NCBI GenBank assembly: GCA_036821185.1 | Contig: DAISKD010000002.1 | Location: 1 to 64,000 of the forward strand | DNA: 64,000 bases | Source: CALJTV01 sp036821185 | Lineage (GTDB): Bacteria; Chloroflexota; Dehalococcoidia; GIF9; UBA5629 | Reading direction: 5' to 3' | Shown here: positions 16,925-27,157 of the stretch, in pieces | Numbering within the stretch: the first letter of the stretch is position 1 | Layout of the letters: every line of letters begins with the position of its first letter | The notes under the pieces: generated by a model | Databases searched by the model: none | Seen by the model: only the letters and a program-made list of their open reading frames with translations | Told to the model about the DNA's origin: nothing | Translations under genes and position numbers: made by a program

Positions 16925-17451
16925 ACTCCGTGAAGATAGTCTTCAGACCGATAGGCAAGATAGACGATCATATAATGGCGCAGCTTGCGGAGAGATTGGG
17001 GACAATTTTTGGTTGCCCCACAGAAATAGTACCCCTGTCCTTCGATCTGACCAGAGCTTACGACGCCCGGCGTGGACAGTACCATGCCGCCAGTATCATC
17101 GACCAGCTAAAGAGTCAGCGGAGGGCTAAAGACGAAAAAGTACTCGGGATCGTTGACGTTGACCTCTACGCCCCACATCTCAATTTCGTCTTCGGACAGG
17201 CGGACATTGCCTCCGGTACCGCCGTCATCTCCCTGTGCCGTCTGAGACAGGAGTTTTACGGGCTGCCCGAGGATCGGTCACTTCTCCTGGAAAGGGCTAC
17301 CAAGGAGGCAGTGCACGAGCTGGGACACCTGCTCAGCCTGGGGCACTGCCCTGAAACAAAATGCGTGATGCATTTCTCCAACAGCCTGGACGATACCGAC
17401 TGGAAGCAGGCTGCTTTCTGTAACCGCTGTCAACCGAAGCTGATAAACTGA
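16912..17451 (+). CDS. amzA: Archaemetzincin-type zinc metalloprotease
   Basis: A 179-residue protein carrying the complete archaemetzincin signature, HELGHLLSLGHCPETKCVM. It has the metzincin HExxHxxGxxH zinc site, two of the four structural-zinc cysteines, and the Met-turn, followed by the CNRC pair near the C terminus. The N-terminal part (VRFRPIG-like IVFRPIG, and the YDARRGQYHA region) also fits AMZA. Natural substrates are unknown. The family is mainly archaeal and vertebrate, so this is a sporadic bacterial copy. The start is taken at GTG 16912 overlapping THEP1; GTG 16930 is an alternative. Confidence 0.92.
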   Translation: MAKIDSVKIVFRPIGKIDDHIMAQLAERLGTIFGCPTEIVPLSFDLTRAYDARRGQYHAASIIDQLKSQRRAKDEKVLGIVDVDLYAPHLNFVFGQADIASGTAVISLCRLRQEFYGLPEDRSLLLERATKEAVHELGHLLSLGHCPETKCVMHFSNSLDDTDWKQAAFCNRCQPKLIN

Positions 17452-17470
17452 TCTGAAGGAGGATCATGAG

Positions 17471-18646
17471 ATGAGAAAAGTTGCCGTCATCGGAGTGGGC
17501 ATGACCCGATTCACCGGAGCACAGCCCAAGACCGCCGTGGAGCTGTTTGCGGAAGCCGCCATGGATGCCATTACCGAATCGAATATTAAACCCAAAGACA
17601 TCCAGGCGCTTTTCATGGGCAACGCCCTGAGCGACATCGCCGAGGGGCAAGCACAGATCCAGGTCTTCGCTGCCGACTACCTGGGACTAGACCATGTGCC
17701 GGCAAACCGCTATGAGAACGCCTGCGCCTCCTCCAGCGCTGCCTTCCGCGATGCGGTGATGTGGGTGGCTTCGGGCACCTTCGACATCGTCCTTGTCGGC
17801 GGCACTGAGACCGCTGCCAAAATGGGCACACCGCTGGCAACTAGGACATTCGCCGCCGCCAGCGATAGCCGTTACGAGTACCCTTGCGGGCTTACCTTCC
17901 CCGGCGTCTTCGCCTTGCTCACTCACCTCTACTCCAGAAAATACGGCATCCCACTGGAAAGGCTGAAAAGGCAGATGGCGCAGGTATCGATAAACTCCCA
18001 TTATTATGGGGCACGCAACCCCAAGGCGCAGTTTCGCAAAGAGATAACTATGGACGATGTGTTCAACAGCATCATGGTGGCACAGCCACTCCAGCTCTAT
18101 GACTGCTGCCCCTTCTCCGATGGTGCTTCGGCAGTGGTCCTCGCCTGTGAAGAAAAGGCTAAAAAGCTCACCGATAAGCCGGTGTTCGTTGTCGGTCTGG
18201 GACAAGCATCATCGGGCAACCTTGCCAGCCAGAAAGACTACCTCCCGCGCCTCATCGCCAGAGAACTTTCCGCCAAGCAGGCCTATAGTATGGCAGGACT
18301 GACACCTAAGGACATAGACCTAATCGAGCTCCACGACTGTTTCAGCATCGCCACGCTCATCGCCCTGGAAAGTCTGGGCTTCTTCGATTTTGGCAGATCC
18401 GGCGAAGCAGTGGAGCGGGGTGAAACTAAGATCGGTGGTAAGATAGCGGTCAACCCCTCCGGTGGCTTGAAAGCAAAGGGGCACCCCATCGGTTCCACCG
18501 GTACAGCACAGGTTTATGAAATAGTCAAACAGCTCCGGGGTGAGTGCGGTGAACGCCAGGTGGAGGGAGCGAAGATAGGTATGACCGATACCCTTGGTGG
18601 CGACGGTGGCACCATCTGTAACGCCATACTGGCGCGGGGCTGGTAA
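17471..18646 (+). CDS. Thiolase-family protein (SCP-x/non-decarboxylating type)
   Basis: A 391-residue thiolase-fold protein. The nucleophilic cysteine is in NACASSSAAFRDAV (residue near 80), the active histidine in NPSGGLKAKGHPIGSTG, and the C-terminal GGDGGTICNAIL closes the fold. The HDCFS loop (ELHDCFSIATL) places it in the SCP-2/archaeal thiolase group rather than classical FadA. It is followed 24 bp later by a zinc-ribbon/OB-fold DUF35 protein, the usual partner in archaeal acetoacetyl-CoA thiolase complexes. Claisen condensation or thiolysis of an acyl-CoA is the expected reaction. A GGAGG site precedes the ATG. Confidence 0.85.
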   Translation: MRKVAVIGVGMTRFTGAQPKTAVELFAEAAMDAITESNIKPKDIQALFMGNALSDIAEGQAQIQVFAADYLGLDHVPANRYENACASSSAAFRDAVMWVASGTFDIVLVGGTETAAKMGTPLATRTFAAASDSRYEYPCGLTFPGVFALLTHLYSRKYGIPLERLKRQMAQVSINSHYYGARNPKAQFRKEITMDDVFNSIMVAQPLQLYDCCPFSDGASAVVLACEEKAKKLTDKPVFVVGLGQASSGNLASQKDYLPRLIARELSAKQAYSMAGLTPKDIDLIELHDCFSIATLIALESLGFFDFGRSGEAVERGETKIGGKIAVNPSGGLKAKGHPIGSTGTAQVYEIVKQLRGECGERQVEGAKIGMTDTLGGDGGTICNAILARGW

Positions 18647-18676
18647 GCCATGCAAAACTGATTACAGGAGATGGCT

Positions 18677-19087
18677 ATGGAACATAAACTCACCTACAAA
18701 GACTATTCTGAGGCACTGAAGGAGGACAGGCTACTGGGCCTGAAATGCCACCAGTGTGGCGCCATCACCGTACCACCGAAGACAACTTGTAGCAAATGTC
18801 AGGGGAGTGAACTTGAGGTGGTGCAGCTCAGCGGCAGGGGCACCATCCAAACATTTACCACCATTTTCGTGCCACCTGAGGGCAGGGAGGCCGAAGCGCC
18901 GTACATCATCGTCCTGGTGGAGCTGGATGAAGGCCCCTGGCTCATGGGCAACCTCGAGGGCATCGATCCTACCAAAGTTACCATGGACATCATCGGCAAG
19001 AGGGTCAAGTTAGGCCACGCCATCTTCCCCGGAGATAAGTTCTCCGCCGGCGAACTGGTAAGGCCACTTTTTACGCTGGAGAACTAG
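18677..19087 (+). CDS. Zn-ribbon/OB-fold (DUF35) acyl-CoA-binding protein
   Basis: A 136-residue protein. The N-terminal rubredoxin-like zinc ribbon is CHQCG...CSKC (about residues 23-40), followed by an OB fold (GRGTIQTFTTIFVPPEG...). In archaeal thiolase/HMG-CoA synthase complexes this protein holds the CoA moiety and bridges the two enzymes. Here it is paired with the thiolase just upstream; no HMG-CoA synthase gene is present. ATG 18677 is chosen over 18671 because GGAG would otherwise abut the start codon directly. Confidence 0.88.
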   Translation: MEHKLTYKDYSEALKEDRLLGLKCHQCGAITVPPKTTCSKCQGSELEVVQLSGRGTIQTFTTIFVPPEGREAEAPYIIVLVELDEGPWLMGNLEGIDPTKVTMDIIGKRVKLGHAIFPGDKFSAGELVRPLFTLEN

Positions 19088-19208
19088 ACGATCTAGCCTG
19101 CCAGAGAACTACCACAGAGGTGGCCCGCGAAAATACGTCTCAAACCCACACTGAAATACAGATACCGCCCTCTTGCAAACAAAAGAGCAAAAACATTACA
19201 CTTAAACG

Positions 19209-20753
19209 ATGCCCGAAACAGCTGTACTAGTCGAAGCCCTGCTCCAGCCTGAAACCTACCCCCATCACCCCCAGAAGGTGGCACTGACACAGACACAGAT
19301 GTCGTTTATCTTCCTCACCGGCGATTATGCCTATAAGGTGAAGAAACCGGTGAACTTGGGATATCTGGACTATACTACGCTGGAGAAACGGCGCTATTTC
19401 TGTGAGCAGGAGGTAGAGCTGAACCGGCGCCTTTGTCCCGAAGTCTATATAGGGGTGGTGCCCATCACCTTAAGCCACGGGAAATTCAAGCTTGGTGGCG
19501 ACGGGGAGGTGGTGGAATATGCCGTGAAGATGAAACAGTTACCCCAGGAACGAATGATGGACAGGCTCCTGGTCTCCGATGAGGTGACCGTGGAAATGGT
19601 CACCGCCGTTGCCCATAAGCTAGCTACCTTCCACGAAAAGGCCGCCACCAGCACGGAGATCAGTGAGTACGGGAGCCTTAAGGCAATCAGGGTGAATACC
19701 GAAGAGAACTTTTCTCAGACAGAAAAGTACATCGGCACCACCATCACCACCGATACCTACAACCTTATCAAAGACTACGCCAATAATTTTATGGCGAAAA
19801 ACCAGGCATTGTTCGAGCAGCGGGTGGCTGAGGGCAGGATAAGGGACTGCCACGGCGACCTGCACGCCGCCCATGTCTGCTTCACCGATGGGGTGTGCAT
19901 CTACGACTGCATCGAGTTCAACGACCGCTTCCGCTACGGAGACGTGGCTTCAGAAATCGCTTTCTTAGCTATGGACTTAGACCGCTTTCAGCGGGCTGAC
20001 CTCTCGCAAGTCTTTGTCAATGCTTACATCAAGGCAAGTGGAGATGGGGAACTGTTGAAGCTGCTCGACTTCTATAAGTGCTACCGGGCCTATGTCAGGG
20101 GCAAGGTGGAAAGCTTCAAGCTGGACGACCCTTTTATCACAGAGAAGGAGACCGCGCTGGAGGCAGCCCGGAGTTATTTCCGCCTCACCTACAGGTACGC
20201 CCGCAATAGGAAGCTGTTCCTCATCGTCGCCGGGCTGGTGGGCACCGGCAAGACCACGGTGGCACAAGCTTTGAGCCGTAGCCTGGGGCTGACGGTAATC
20301 TCCTCCGACGTAGTCCGCAAGGAACTGGCAGGCATCCCACCTACGGAGCGCCGCTTTGAGCCGATAAGCAGCGGCATCTACTCCGAGGAGTTCACCAGAA
20401 AGACATACGAGCAGATGTTCGCCAGCGCCAAAAAGCTCCTGCTCCAGGGGCAATCGGTGATTTTGGACGCCTCTTTCAAAAGGCGGGAACACAGGTTGCA
20501 GGCAAAACAGCTGGCGGAGGAATTAGGGGCTGACTTCGCCGCCCTGGAATGTGTGCTCGACGAGACCGCCATTAAAAGTCGACTGGAGCAAAGGGTTAGG
20601 CAGGGCTCGGTCTCCGATGGGCGCTGGGAGGTCTACCTGGCCCAGAAGGACGAGTTTGAAAAAATCGAAGAATTTTCACCCCAGCAGCATGTGGTACTTG
20701 ACACCGCCCAGCCAATAAGTAATATTGTCAGGACAGTGACCGAAAGGTTATAG
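19209..20753 (+). CDS. Fused aminoglycoside-phosphotransferase-like / P-loop kinase protein
   Basis: 514 residues in two parts. Residues 1 to about 320 form an APH/protein-kinase-like fold, with the catalytic loop in CHGDLHAAHVC and the metal-binding DCIEFNDRFRYGD. Residues about 335-514 form a P-loop NTPase with Walker A GLVGTGKTT and a zeta-toxin/polynucleotide-kinase-like layout (SSDVVRKELAG, DASFKRREHR). The same fusion is widespread in bacteria as an uncharacterised 'AAA family ATPase/APH'. The substrate is unknown, and antibiotic resistance should not be inferred. It stands 10 bp before ahcY, but I see no functional link. Confidence 0.8.
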   Translation: MPETAVLVEALLQPETYPHHPQKVALTQTQMSFIFLTGDYAYKVKKPVNLGYLDYTTLEKRRYFCEQEVELNRRLCPEVYIGVVPITLSHGKFKLGGDGEVVEYAVKMKQLPQERMMDRLLVSDEVTVEMVTAVAHKLATFHEKAATSTEISEYGSLKAIRVNTEENFSQTEKYIGTTITTDTYNLIKDYANNFMAKNQALFEQRVAEGRIRDCHGDLHAAHVCFTDGVCIYDCIEFNDRFRYGDVASEIAFLAMDLDRFQRADLSQVFVNAYIKASGDGELLKLLDFYKCYRAYVRGKVESFKLDDPFITEKETALEAARSYFRLTYRYARNRKLFLIVAGLVGTGKTTVAQALSRSLGLTVISSDVVRKELAGIPPTERRFEPISSGIYSEEFTRKTYEQMFASAKKLLLQGQSVILDASFKRREHRLQAKQLAEELGADFAALECVLDETAIKSRLEQRVRQGSVSDGRWEVYLAQKDEFEKIEEFSPQQHVVLDTAQPISNIVRTVTERL

Positions 20754-20762
20754 GGATAGGAA

Positions 20763-22016
<1,254 letters not shown>

Positions 22017-22032
22017 TCACAAGGAGAAACAA

Positions 22033-23244
22033 ATGGCTAGCAGTTTCAACGATTCAACTTCATATTTTTTCGCCTCGGAATCGGTGACCGAGGGGCACCC
22101 GGACAAGCTCTGCGACCAGATCTCAGACGCCATCCTCGATGCCATTCTGGAGCACGATCCATATGGCAGGGTTGCCTGCGAGGTGGCGGTCACCGTGGGG
22201 CTGGTGATTGTCCTTGGGGAAATCACCACCAAATGCTATGTGGAGATACCCGAAGTCGTCCGCAAGGTGGTAAAGGAGGTGGGTTACACCAGGCCCGAAT
22301 ACGGCTTCGATTACCAGTCTTGCGGCGTGCTGGTGTCCATAAAGCCACAGTCAGCCGACATCGACGCCGGGGTGAGCCAGGCTATGGAGGTACGAGAGAG
22401 AATAGCAGTCGATGATATCCTGGACAAGACGGGTGCCGGCGACCAGGGGATGATGTTCGGCTTTGCCTGCACCGAGACGCCCGAGCTCATGCCACTGCCC
22501 ATCTCCCTGGCCAACAAACTGTGCCGCCGGATGGCACAGGCGAGGAAAGAGAAAATAATCCCCTACCTCCGCCCCGATGGCAAGTCGCAGGTGACCGTGG
22601 AATATGAGCGCGGCGTACCCAAGAGGATAGACTCCATAGTCATCGGCGCCCACCATGACCCCGACATAGACGCCAGGACAATCCGCAACGACATAATCGA
22701 AAAGGTGGTCAAGGCAGTGGTGCCAGCGCACCTACTCGATGACCGCACCAGGTACTATGTCAACAGCGCCGGACGCTTCGTCATCGGTGGTCCTGTCTCC
22801 GATACCGGCTTTACCGGACGCAAAATACTGGTGGACACCTACGGTGGCGCCTGCCGCCATGGCGGTGGTTGCTTTTCGGGCAAAGACCCCACCAAGGTCG
22901 ACCGTTCCGCCAGCTATATGGCGAGGCATGTGGCCAAAAATGTGGTCGCCGCGGGCCTTGCCGAACGCATTGAAGTGCAGGTGGCCTATGCCATAGGCGT
23001 CGCCCGCCCACTTTCGCTGTCCATTGAGACCTTCGGCACAGGGAAAGTCCCTGACAGGGTCATCCTGGAGCTGATTAAGAAGCACTTCGACTTCCGTCCC
23101 GAAGCCATTATCAGACATCTCGACCTGCGCCGCCCCATCTATCGCCAGACGGCCGTCTACGGGCACTTCGGCAGGGACGACCTCGACCTACCCTGGGAAC
23201 GGACAGATAAGGCACAGACGCTCAGGGCTGAAGCTGGGCTATAA
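22033..23244 (+). CDS. metK: S-adenosylmethionine synthetase
   Basis: 403 residues, bacterial-type MAT. It has SESVTEGHPDKLCDQISDA at the N terminus, GAGDQGMMFGFA in the middle, and the GGGCFSGKDPTKVDRS phosphate-binding loop. It makes S-adenosylmethionine from methionine and ATP. An AAGGAGA ribosome-binding site lies 8 nt before the ATG. No SAM riboswitch is visible in the 16-bp spacer, so any control must act at the start of the operon. Confidence 0.98.
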   Translation: MASSFNDSTSYFFASESVTEGHPDKLCDQISDAILDAILEHDPYGRVACEVAVTVGLVIVLGEITTKCYVEIPEVVRKVVKEVGYTRPEYGFDYQSCGVLVSIKPQSADIDAGVSQAMEVRERIAVDDILDKTGAGDQGMMFGFACTETPELMPLPISLANKLCRRMAQARKEKIIPYLRPDGKSQVTVEYERGVPKRIDSIVIGAHHDPDIDARTIRNDIIEKVVKAVVPAHLLDDRTRYYVNSAGRFVIGGPVSDTGFTGRKILVDTYGGACRHGGGCFSGKDPTKVDRSASYMARHVAKNVVAAGLAERIEVQVAYAIGVARPLSLSIETFGTGKVPDRVILELIKKHFDFRPEAIIRHLDLRRPIYRQTAVYGHFGRDDLDLPWERTDKAQTLRAEAGL

Positions 23245-23251
23245 TTAGATT

Positions 23252-24682
23252 ATGGGCAATATTAAGTTCGGCACCGATGGCTGGCGCGGTATTATCGCCG
23301 AAGATTTCACCTTCGATAACGTCCGCGCCTGTGCTCAGGGGGTCGCTAATTACCTGAAGCGCACCCACCAGGTGGAGCGTGGACTGATAATCGGCTACGA
23401 TACCAGATTCGCTTCAGAGGACTTTGCCGCTGCAGCCGCCGAGGTTATTGCCGCCAACGGCATCAGAGTCAGCCTCTGCGATAGGCCGGCGCCCACGCCG
23501 GCGATGAGCTATGCCGTCACCGCCAAAAAGGCGGCTGGCGCTATCATCATCACCGCCAGCCACAATCCCGGGAGATGGAACGGTTTCAAATACAAGGACG
23601 GTAGCGGTGCCAGCGCCCCGGTGGAGGTGGCAACGGAAATAGAAAAGGACGCCAACAGGGTGGCTGCCAGCGGGAAGATAGATAGGATGCCGCTGGTCAA
23701 AGCACTGGAGGATGGGCTTGTCTCCTATCTCGACCCAAACCCGATTTATTTCGCCCAGCTCCGCAGGCTGGTTGACCTGGAAGCTATCCGCCAGACAAAG
23801 CTTAAGGTCATCGTCGACTCCATGTACGGCGCCGGCTGCGACTACTTCAGGGGCCTCCTTGAAGGTGGCAACATTTCCATCACTGAGATACATGGCGAGC
23901 GTAACCCTTCGTTTCCCGGCATTCAGCCCGAGCCCATCGCCAGATTCCTAGGCGACCTCAGCAGCACGGTCGTCAAGGATAAGGCCGACGTCGGCCTTGC
24001 CACCGATGGCGATGCCGACCGCATCGGCGTCATCGATGAAACAGGCAGGTTTCTCAACCAGCACCAGGTGTTCGCCCTGCTCACGCTGTACCTTCTCGAA
24101 GTCCGCGGCGAGCGCGGCGCCATCATCAAGACCCTGACCTCCACCGATATGCTATACCGGCTCGGCGAACTCTATGACGTGCCGGTCTACGAGACCCCTG
24201 TGGGCTTCAAATATGTGGCACCGCTGATGAGGGAAAAGGACGCCATCATCGGTGGCGAGGAGAGCGGTGGCTACGGCTTCCGCGGTCACATCCCTGAGCG
24301 CGATGGCATCCTTGCCGGACTCTATTTCCTCGACTTCATTATTAAGAGCGGCAAGAGGCCCTCCCAACTGCTCGAGCACCTGTTCAGCAAGGTGGGCGAG
24401 CATTATTACGACCGCATCGACGTCCACATTCATCCGGAGGACAGGGAGGGACTGAATGCAAAGCTTCTCCAGCAGAAGGTAACGGCCATTGACAGCATAG
24501 GCGTGGCACGCCTGGACACCAGGGATGGCTACCGCTACGTACTCGCCGATGGCTCCTGGCTGCTCATCCGCTTCTCCGGCACTGAGCCACTGGTCAGGAT
24601 ATACGCCGAGGCCCACACTCCGCAACAAGTACAAAGGTTACTCGATGCCGGCAGGAAGATGCTGGGGTACCCAGATGGCTGA
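23252..24682 (+). CDS. Phosphoglucomutase/phosphomannomutase family protein
   Basis: 476 residues of the alpha-D-phosphohexomutase superfamily. The phosphoserine loop is TASHNPGRWNG (about residues 100-110), the metal-binding loop is DGDADRIGV, the sugar-binding loop is GEESGGYGF, and the C-terminal phosphate-binding site is RFSGTEPL. It interconverts hexose 6- and 1-phosphates. The downstream gene, overlapping by 8 bp, is a phosphoglucose/phosphomannose isomerase, so the pair can feed fructose-6-phosphate into nucleotide-sugar synthesis. Glucose, mannose or glucosamine specificity cannot be told from sequence. Confidence 0.93.
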   Translation: MGNIKFGTDGWRGIIAEDFTFDNVRACAQGVANYLKRTHQVERGLIIGYDTRFASEDFAAAAAEVIAANGIRVSLCDRPAPTPAMSYAVTAKKAAGAIIITASHNPGRWNGFKYKDGSGASAPVEVATEIEKDANRVAASGKIDRMPLVKALEDGLVSYLDPNPIYFAQLRRLVDLEAIRQTKLKVIVDSMYGAGCDYFRGLLEGGNISITEIHGERNPSFPGIQPEPIARFLGDLSSTVVKDKADVGLATDGDADRIGVIDETGRFLNQHQVFALLTLYLLEVRGERGAIIKTLTSTDMLYRLGELYDVPVYETPVGFKYVAPLMREKDAIIGGEESGGYGFRGHIPERDGILAGLYFLDFIIKSGKRPSQLLEHLFSKVGEHYYDRIDVHIHPEDREGLNAKLLQQKVTAIDSIGVARLDTRDGYRYVLADGSWLLIRFSGTEPLVRIYAEAHTPQQVQRLLDAGRKMLGYPDG

Positions 24683-25739
24683 CCTCGACGACCTCTCTAT
24701 ATACCAGCGCCTTGACTGCGCCGGGATGCTGGCACAGCTAAAAGGGCTGCCCGGACAATGCCGTACTGCCTGGAATAAAGCCATGGCATTTAAGCTACCG
24801 GCGGGGTACCGAAATATTGATAAGGTGGTTATAGTAGGCATGGGCGGCTCGGCCATCGGCGGCGACCTGCTCCGCAGCCTGACGCAGCGCCTTAAAAAAC
24901 CCCTCATCTCAGTCGTCAGGGACTACGACCTTCCACCATGGGTTGACCACAGGACGCTGGTCATCGCCTCCAGCTATTCCGGCAATACCGAGGAAACGAT
25001 TTCCGCTTTCTCTCAAGCGCTGGACATTAAATGTCACAAGCTGGTGCTGACCGGCGGCGGCAAGCTAAAGGAGATGGCAGAGAGGACCAATGTGCCCGTT
25101 TTCACCATCGACATCACTTCGCCACCGCGGGCGGCACTGGGCTATAGCCTGATGCCGCTTATCGCCTTCCTACAACAGCTTGACTTCCTCGAGGACAAGT
25201 CCACCGAGGTGGCTGAAATGCTTAGGGTACTGGAGGAATCATTGCCGAAGTGGGACGAAACCGCACCTGCGAGCTCCAACCTGGCAAAACAGCTTGCCTA
25301 TAGCCTCCAGGGCAAAATCGCCGTGATATATGGCGCCGGCATCCTCAGCGAGGTCGCCCGCCGCTGGAAGACACAGATCAACGAGAACAGCAAAGCCTGG
25401 GCATTTTTCGAGGTCTTTCCCGAGTTAGACCACAATGCAGTGGTGGGCTATGAGATGCCCCGAGAACTGGCTTCAAACATATTCGTCGCCCTGCTCCGCT
25501 CCCGCCATCTCCACCCACACACCCTCATCCGCTACGAAGTAACTTCCGAGCTACTGACACAGAATGGCATCAGCCACCAATTTGTAGATGCCTACGGGGA
25601 CAGCGACCTCGCCCAACTGATGGGTCTAGTCTACCTTGGCGACTGGACAAGCTACTACCTGGCGCTTCTCTATGAAATAGACCCCACCCCAGTCAGAGCC
25701 ATTGACCACCTCAAAAAGCGCCTCAGCGAATCAAGGTAG
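24675..25739 (+). CDS. Bifunctional phosphoglucose/phosphomannose isomerase
   Basis: 354 residues with two SIS domains, as in the TIGR02128 family. It has GMGGSAIGGDLLRS (residues about 56-69), SSYSGNTEETISAF in the first SIS domain, and the E..PE.DHN region (EVFPELDHNAVVGYE) near the C terminus. It interconverts glucose-6-phosphate and mannose-6-phosphate with fructose-6-phosphate. The start is the ATG at 24675 that overlaps the mutase stop. The in-frame extension upstream runs inside the mutase gene and is not real. Confidence 0.92.
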   Translation: MADLDDLSIYQRLDCAGMLAQLKGLPGQCRTAWNKAMAFKLPAGYRNIDKVVIVGMGGSAIGGDLLRSLTQRLKKPLISVVRDYDLPPWVDHRTLVIASSYSGNTEETISAFSQALDIKCHKLVLTGGGKLKEMAERTNVPVFTIDITSPPRAALGYSLMPLIAFLQQLDFLEDKSTEVAEMLRVLEESLPKWDETAPASSNLAKQLAYSLQGKIAVIYGAGILSEVARRWKTQINENSKAWAFFEVFPELDHNAVVGYEMPRELASNIFVALLRSRHLHPHTLIRYEVTSELLTQNGISHQFVDAYGDSDLAQLMGLVYLGDWTSYYLALLYEIDPTPVRAIDHLKKRLSESR

Positions 25740-25846
25740 CCGTAAGCCCCTGGGGCACAACCAGTCCCGCTGAGGAACCGGCGGCACACCCTTGATTGAC
25801 AACTCCCACTGCTTTCTGTAAGCTAGATTCTATCAGGCAGGGGGAA

Positions 25847-27157
25847 ATGGTGAAAACGGGAAGGGGGAAGACCAGCAAAAGGGGCTCATCCAGCACCAGC
25901 CCTCCACAGATAGGTGTGCCAACTACCACTAAGACCAAGCCGGACGAACTTGTCGCTTTGAGCCGCGTTGCCGCAGCCATCAGTGGCATCACTGACCTCG
26001 ACACCATCCTGCGCGTCGGACTGGACACCGTACTTGCCGTTCTGGACAGAGCCATAGGTGGCATAATGCTGTTGGATGAGGGCACCAGGACCCTCTACTA
26101 CCGCGTATACCACGGAATATCCGATGACTACGCCCAGCAGATGCGCATCCGACTTGGTGAGGGCATCGCCGGAAAGGTGGCTGAGAGCGCCAGAGCGATT
26201 ATGCTGGCGGACATCTCCCAGAGCCCGGATGCCATCCACCCCGACCTTATCAGCAAAGAGGGCCTCAAGGCTTTCGTCAGCGTCCCGCTGATGTCTAAAG
26301 ACAGAGTCCTCGGCGTCATGAACATCGCCAGCCACCTGCCCCACCAGTTCACCGAAAAGGACATCCACCTTCTTTATGCCACCGGCGACCTGCTCGGTCT
26401 GGCAATTGAACAAGCAAGGCTCTACGAGGAATTGCGCCGGGGCAGGGAGCGTTACCGTCGTTTGGCAAGGTTTGCCCTCATGGCCCAGGAAGACGAACGG
26501 AGGAGGATCTCCCGGGAGCTCCACGATGAGACCAGCCAGGCACTTTCGGGTCTGGTGCTGAACCTGCAAGCGGTGATCGAAATGCTGGAGATGGTCGGCA
26601 TCCGGGACAATAGGATCAAGGAGACGTTGAAGAAGGCGCACGGGCTGGCTGTTGAGGTGGGCAACGAGATCCATCGCCTGATCGTCAATCTCCGTCCCAC
26701 TCTCCTCGACTCGCTGGGTTTGGTACCCGCGCTCCGCCAGCATGCCGAGTCGGTGCTGGCGCCTCTGGGGATAAGTCTTTCCTTCCACTTCGATGAGATT
26801 GGCAAGACGATACCAAAAGACGTGGAAACCAACCTCTTCCGCGTAGCGCAAGGGGCTATAGGCAATATCCAGCAACATTCAAAGGCCACCAGCGCCTCTA
26901 TCTCGCTGACGGTGGACGGCAATGACCTGGTGATGCTCATCAGCGACAACGGTGTCGGCTTCGATGTTTCAGAGATAAAGACGGTGGAGCCCAGCGGGCG
27001 GGGTGCTGGCCTGTTCAGCATGAAAGAGCGGGTGCAGCTCATGGGCGGCAAATGTAATGTGAAGTCACAGCCGGGCAAGGGGACAACGGTCACGGTGCGA
27101 ATACCGATGCAGTGGAGAACAGGCGATGCCAAAGATAAGAGTCCTGGTAGTCGATGA
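25847..27157 (+). CDS. Cytosolic GAF-domain sensor histidine kinase (HisKA_3 / NarL-type)
   Basis: 436 residues with no membrane segment. Residues about 40-190 form a GAF domain. The H-box ISRELHDETSQALSGLVL of the HisKA_3 dimerisation domain follows at about 225-245. The HATPase domain comes last, with LFRVAQGAIGNIQQHSKA (N box), SDNGVGFD (G1) and GRGAGLFSMKERV (G2). It probably senses a soluble ligand or redox state and phosphorylates the LuxR-type regulator encoded immediately downstream with a 32-bp overlap. ATG 25847, preceded by CAGGGGGAA, is preferred over TTG 25796. Confidence 0.92.
   Translation: MVKTGRGKTSKRGSSSTSPPQIGVPTTTKTKPDELVALSRVAAAISGITDLDTILRVGLDTVLAVLDRAIGGIMLLDEGTRTLYYRVYHGISDDYAQQMRIRLGEGIAGKVAESARAIMLADISQSPDAIHPDLISKEGLKAFVSVPLMSKDRVLGVMNIASHLPHQFTEKDIHLLYATGDLLGLAIEQARLYEELRRGRERYRRLARFALMAQEDERRRISRELHDETSQALSGLVLNLQAVIEMLEMVGIRDNRIKETLKKAHGLAVEVGNEIHRLIVNLRPTLLDSLGLVPALRQHAESVLAPLGISLSFHFDEIGKTIPKDVETNLFRVAQGAIGNIQQHSKATSASISLTVDGNDLVMLISDNGVGFDVSEIKTVEPSGRGAGLFSMKERVQLMGGKCNVKSQPGKGTTVTVRIPMQWRTGDAKDKSPGSR

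Noticed and set aside
19209..20753. Aminoglycoside resistance gene
   Set aside because: Only the kinase fold is shared; the fusion with a P-loop kinase is a widespread housekeeping-like family of unknown substrate.
24525..24674. N-terminal extension of the phosphoglucose/phosphomannose isomerase
   Set aside because: It lies wholly inside the mutase gene in another frame and lacks family similarity; the real start is ATG 24675.
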